From Diphasiastrum complanatum (taxonomy: Eukaryota > Streptophyta > Lycopodiopsida > Lycopodiales > Lycopodiaceae): a stretch of DNA of 64,000 nucleotides. Positions 58,902-64,000 of the stretch are shown here, in pieces. The notes beneath the pieces are model-generated. The model did no database searches. It saw only the letters and a program-made list of their open reading frames with translations, and was not told the DNA's origin. Each line of letters begins with the position of its first letter. Position 1 is the first letter of the stretch. The stretch is from the NCBI GenBank assembly GCA_029204225.1, contig CM055093.1:35615178-35679177 (forward strand), in the 5' to 3' direction. A program made the translations under genes and the position numbers.

Positions 58902-59442
58902 CTAGAATCTGATGACGAGTTATAAAAGGGGAGTAATAGCACGCGCAAGTAGTAGGATTATAGCTCGCCGAGCTATCTACTTGTTAAAAATGATGATCAG
59001 AACAATTTGTGAAGATGATGAGTAATGAGAAATTGATGGCGAGTAATGGCTCTAATGACAAGTAATAAAATTATAACTCGCCAATCTCTCAAATGATAGA
59101 TCTATATATGTTCTCAAGCCATAGTTCTGATGGCGAGTAAAGTTAATGATTAAAAATAAAAAAACTCTGATGGCGAGTAATAGCCTAATAATTCGCCGAT
59201 CACCAAAATGATAGCTCTGAAGCTGCTATTCACCCTACTCTGATGGCGAGTAGTTTTAAAAAGCTCTCTAGCGAGTAATAGGTGGTAGAGTCAGTAATGT
59301 CTCTGATGGCAAGTTATAATTTATAACTCACCAAGCTCATAGAATAGTTTTTGGAGCCTGCATAGCACTCTGGAGAAGTGGCGAGAAAAAACAGTAAAGA
59401 AAAAATAGAAAAAAGTCTGTTGCCGAGTAATAAACTTGTGAA
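58902..59442. repeat. GGCGAGTAATA leader repeats, second copy
   Basis: Copy of 12850-13390, with the same inverted ataactcgcc partners. Confidence 0.7.
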
Positions 59443-59505
59443 AATGCAAGAAAAATTCAAGCAAAAGGCAACCAAAAATCCATCTAACAGTAGCTTAGCA
59501 CCGTC

Positions 59506-59523
59506 TCCCAGGCAATGACGCCA
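59506..59523 (-). other. Gypsy primer-binding site, second copy
   Basis: Same site as 13454-13471; LTR edge TGTTGGACCC at 59530. The partial LTR and unassigned flank continue to 60032. Confidence 0.7.
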
Positions 59524-60032
59524 AAAAAATGTTGGACCCTTTCCATACCTCCCTTTTCGTAGCGATCAAGAGAGCAAGGTTAGGGTTTGGATCTCCAACC
59601 GGGTGAGTTGTGGTGTAGTATGTGCTTCGATCCAATGGGGAGGGGGTTAAACTACAAATCTAAATGAGAACTAAGCCTACAAGGGTGTCAATCTTGGCAT
59701 CTGATCTGATGGTGGAATGGATCAGTTTGAAAATAGGGTGCTTGACACTCTCCTTAACTCTTTTGAGAGTTTTGATATGTGAAGATCCTCTTCTTGGACC
59801 TTGGCTTTTCTTAGACTGTTTAGGCTCTTTGAACTCTAAGCCTTCTCCTCTCGAGGCTCAGTTTCTCGTGGCAGGGAAACAATAGAAGTAGACTAACTAA
59901 TAGATCATAGTGATCTCTCGTGAATGTGTTTAACTTCTATTTCTCCAGAAGTCGAATGAGAAAGCCTAGATTTTTCAAGATAAGAATAAGACGCTCCAAG
60001 CCAAATCTGTAGAATTGTAGAAGAATTTTGAT

Positions 60033-60506
60033 TCGTTGATAGCCGAACTTAATAAGGTCAAGGCAGAAAAGGCTTTTCTACAGACCAAACTTCATGACGA
60101 AGGCTTAAAACAAATAAACACAAAAATGACCTTGCAGCTATGCAGCAACTCTGGTGTAATCTAGATAGATTCTTTGAAGCTGCAGTCTCTTCAAGATTAA
60201 ATGTTGGAGAATTTTCGAGTTGAGTATCTTATTTAACTCACAAACGACAAAGCACTTGTTGAGGAGGAACTTGCTGAGCTGAAGGAGTTGTCAGTCGAAA
60301 CGACTACTTTCTCCAGGCCAAATGCACACGAGGAGTACTCGCAAGCCCTGGAGAAGATCGAAGAATTGACTAAGCAGCTCCAAGCAACCTGAACTTGTAT
60401 AGGGGTAGCAGATCATTTGGAGTATGCTGATGTGTGTGTGAAAATTTTTTATCTACAAAAAAAGTACAAGAGCTCAACAGCAGTTCAAAGACCAGATGCG
60501 CTATAG
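60033..60506 (+). pseudogene. Coiled-coil relic, plus strand (block R, copy 2)
   Basis: Copy of 13981-14454 in the same frame with the same stops; AELKELSVET replaces AELKELSAKT. Confidence 0.45.
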
Positions 60507-60527
60507 ATTTCCACAGGCAGAAGGACG

Positions 60528-61543
<1,016 letters not shown>

Positions 61544-61687
61544 TGCTTCATTTGCAGTGAAGCAGGCCACTTTATGGTTGATTGTATGGTAAAAAAAAAG
61601 TACCATGCCGAATGCCTTGATTGTGTTAGAAAACACAATTTCAAAGACTATCCGAAACAATCCAATAAGATCCTACCTGCCTGCCAT
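61544..61687 (+). pseudogene. CCHC zinc-knuckle fragment, second copy
   Basis: CFICSEAGHFMVDC at 61544-61585, identical to copy 1. Confidence 0.6.
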
Positions 61688-61795
61688 GTCCATTACTTAT
61701 CCAATTAGGATCCTCACAACAACACAACACACGCAGCATAGCAACCAACCACTAAACCTGTTGCTCAATCGAGAAGTTCCTTGAAAACTTAAACA

Positions 61796-62103
61796 TTACC
61801 ATTCCTTTGTCACCATGGTCTCCATAGCTTTGCAGTTAGGATGGCCTAACCTTTTGTGCCATAATTCCACTTGAGTGAGCTCCTCCCTTGCCATGTTTAC
61901 ACTTACAACCATCACATTAGCATTCAATTTGAATAACCTCCCTTGCTTGAAACCACTAGGAATACATTTTTCATCTTTCAAGATAGAACATGCTCCATGC
62001 TTGAAATGTACATCTAATCCACTATCCATAAGTTGTCCTACACTCAACAAATTCTTTGTAATTGAAGGTACATAAAGAACATTGCCTAGATCTACTTTTT
62101 TAG
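61796..62103 (-). pseudogene. Copia protease/gag-pre-integrase fragment, second copy
   Basis: Copy of 15888-16195 with LWHKRLGHPNCKAME. Confidence 0.8.
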
Positions 62104-62111
62104 ATGATCCA

Positions 62112-63987
62112 TGAATGAACTAACATGATTATGCCTACCCTTCACACATGGGAACTATTTCCACGCAAGTGTGATTTCAATATGTCCATGAAAATGATAA
62201 GGCTAGATTTTGCATATTCTTTACACTTGGCCCATGCGAGTAGTGAAGAGATCACTCCTCAGTATGTCCACTAATTGAGACATCACCACATCACACAAGG
62301 ACATGTATCTGTGAGTCCCACTTTCCACTTGATAGGGTAACAGGATGTGTAGAGCCTTACCAAAGAGAGATTTTGGCGAAGTTCTAGATCAATCATAGTG
62401 CCTCGTTTTGAATCTAAGAAATCTCTAAAAGAATGTAGTAAATGTAATAAAAGTTTTATGCAACAACCAAGAAAAACTTCTAGCTATTATTCTAGTAACA
62501 TTATCAATGGCTTTCTACCAAAGTTCAAATGAACAATATGTCTAGGAGTGGAATCTAAAAAGCTATGAATACAAAGAAAAAGACCAAAGATACCTCAAAT
62601 TTATTGCATCTCCAGAAGAACGTAGTACATTGTATCTTAAATGGAAGAACTCACCTCCAATAGACAATGATAATAACCCACAACCTCAGCTACAAGATAG
62701 AAAAGAAAGTTTGTCACAAATTTTCTTTGTAATTCTCACACAAACTTTAAAAGAATCACTTTGTGACACAACTTCCTTTCCTTTGTCACATGGTGGCCAT
62801 GCCTCCTAAGTGCCCATTTTCTCAAAAGTTGAAGGGCAAAATTTTGCCACATTTCTTAACACTTACTTCAATTCCACTATCAAAACCCATTGCCTTAGAA
62901 CCCTTTCAACCTTGTTTGTCTCGTAGCTCCTATATGGAGAACACACACGTGTCAAATTTCTTTTGAACTTGAAAAGCAAAATACATCTTTGTTGTGCTTG
63001 TGATCAAATAACAACTACTAAGTCTTCATCTTTTCTATTAAAATAGTTGTCGTTTCAAGACTTTCCATGTTCTTGCATATCAAAATCTCAAATGGAGGCC
63101 TAGTCATCCAAAGTAGAAAATAATAGTATTAATGAGATATTACAAAGTAACAAAAGGAACCTATGAAAACTTTTTAAACATACATAAGTTGATTTGTATA
63201 TTTGCATGGCGCATAAATTTTAGGATGAAAACAAACCAAAAAAATTTACATTCACTTGAATTATAACCAACACACAAGTAGATCAATGTTTCTTGTGATT
63301 GCTAGGGCCTACTTGCAAAGCGCAGGGGCCAAAAAAGAAATGTACGAAACCCCTTGAAAACATAGGCATATCAATTAGTGAATCCCATGTCATGCAAAAA
63401 TATTCTTGAATTGCAAAGAAACAAATGTTCTATAAATGAATTCTACTAACACCAAAACACATGCAAGTCAATGTTCAAGATCATATTGGTGAGAGTAGGA
63501 GCCTAAAAAAGAGAACATGTGTAAAATGTTGGAACTCAATGTTGGTCATACTCATAAAATTCAAATCCAATTAGTCTTACATTGACTTCTTCCCATTGAA
63601 ATGGACACGGCCCTCGTGATGAAGAGATTGGACATGGATAGAGATATTAATAGCTTAGGACACCATGGAGATATTGATCCATAGATCTTCGAAAAATACA
63701 AATATATGAAGGGACACTTGCTCAAAAATATTGTGGTGACAAAATTAAGACATATCAAAAGGAGAGGTGTGGATAGATAATTTAATGGAACGGTGATAAT
63801 GATATGAGGTCGTTAATAGTTTCTTGTTCTGATGGTCTAACAATTGGTTAAAATCCATCTCCCAATGACATTGGCCATTTATTTTGCTTCTCCAAATATC
63901 TTCTCAAAGTTCCATGTCTAGCCGACATTTTATGTGCTACTTAAAATGCATCAATCTCATTCTAGTTTATCACACCTTTCTTAGTGT
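62112..63987. other. Upstream region of a predicted fourth chitinase
   Basis: Follows the chitinase 1 upstream region, as expected for the next 'type 1' gene of the array. From about 62950 it carries many 1-nt insertions and deletions relative to the other three copies, including one that breaks the conserved upstream ORF at 63932. Confidence 0.75.
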
Positions 63988-64000
63988 AGAGAGAGAGAGA
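63988..64000. repeat. Start of the (GA)n tract of the fourth chitinase
   Basis: The last 13 bases enter the leader GA tract; the gene itself is outside the window. Confidence 0.8.

Overview
The window looks like nuclear DNA of a land plant. It is AT-rich, has few genes and many transposons, carries intron-containing genes of the plant GH19 chitinase family, plant-type Ty1/copia and Ty3/gypsy remnants with tRNA-iMet-type primer sites, and long pure (GA)n tracts. I cannot name the species. No bacterial, organellar or viral replicon is present.

The only convincing host genes are three complete three-exon GH19 chitinase genes on the + strand (18316-19515, 30586-31780, 47722-48916). Each encodes 295 residues: a signal peptide, no chitin-binding domain, and both catalytic glutamates. 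A fourth copy is predicted just beyond the right edge, because its upstream flank (62112-64000) is present.

Layout. 1-7013 is single-copy in this window and is a graveyard of Copia elements, with head-to-head LTRs, a foldback MITE, a gag fragment and a 241-bp GA tract. From about 7014 onward nearly everything belongs to a nested tandem array. Block L (7014-10144, 35941-39070, 53076-56200) holds a decayed 339-codon coiled-coil reading frame on the minus strand. Block R (10145-16200 and 56201-62111) holds a deleted Ty3/gypsy gag-RT on the same strand, its repeat-rich leader and primer site, an antisense coiled-coil/zinc-knuckle relic and a Copia fragment. Then come the chitinase unit and flanking block D (26972-28526, 33147-34235). 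A 6-kb non-autonomous LTR retrotransposon (20984-26971; TG...CA ends, AATTC target duplication, PBS, polypurine tract, only 0.8 kb internal) sits between chitinase 1 and its D block. A second-family solo LTR is nested in its 3' LTR.

Three duplication levels can be read. (1) An old ~6.3-kb chitinase+D duplication made chitinases 1 and 2. (2) A ~29-kb L-R-chit1-chit2 unit was repeated. (3) A very recent exact tandem duplication of 21729-39070 produced 39071-56200 and chitinase 3. Its junction at 39070/39071 has only 2 bp of shared sequence. The biology is therefore tandem amplification of a secreted, probably defence-related chitinase inside a transposon-dense region. The last ~1 kb carries a burst of 1-nt indels that looks like an unpolished contig end.
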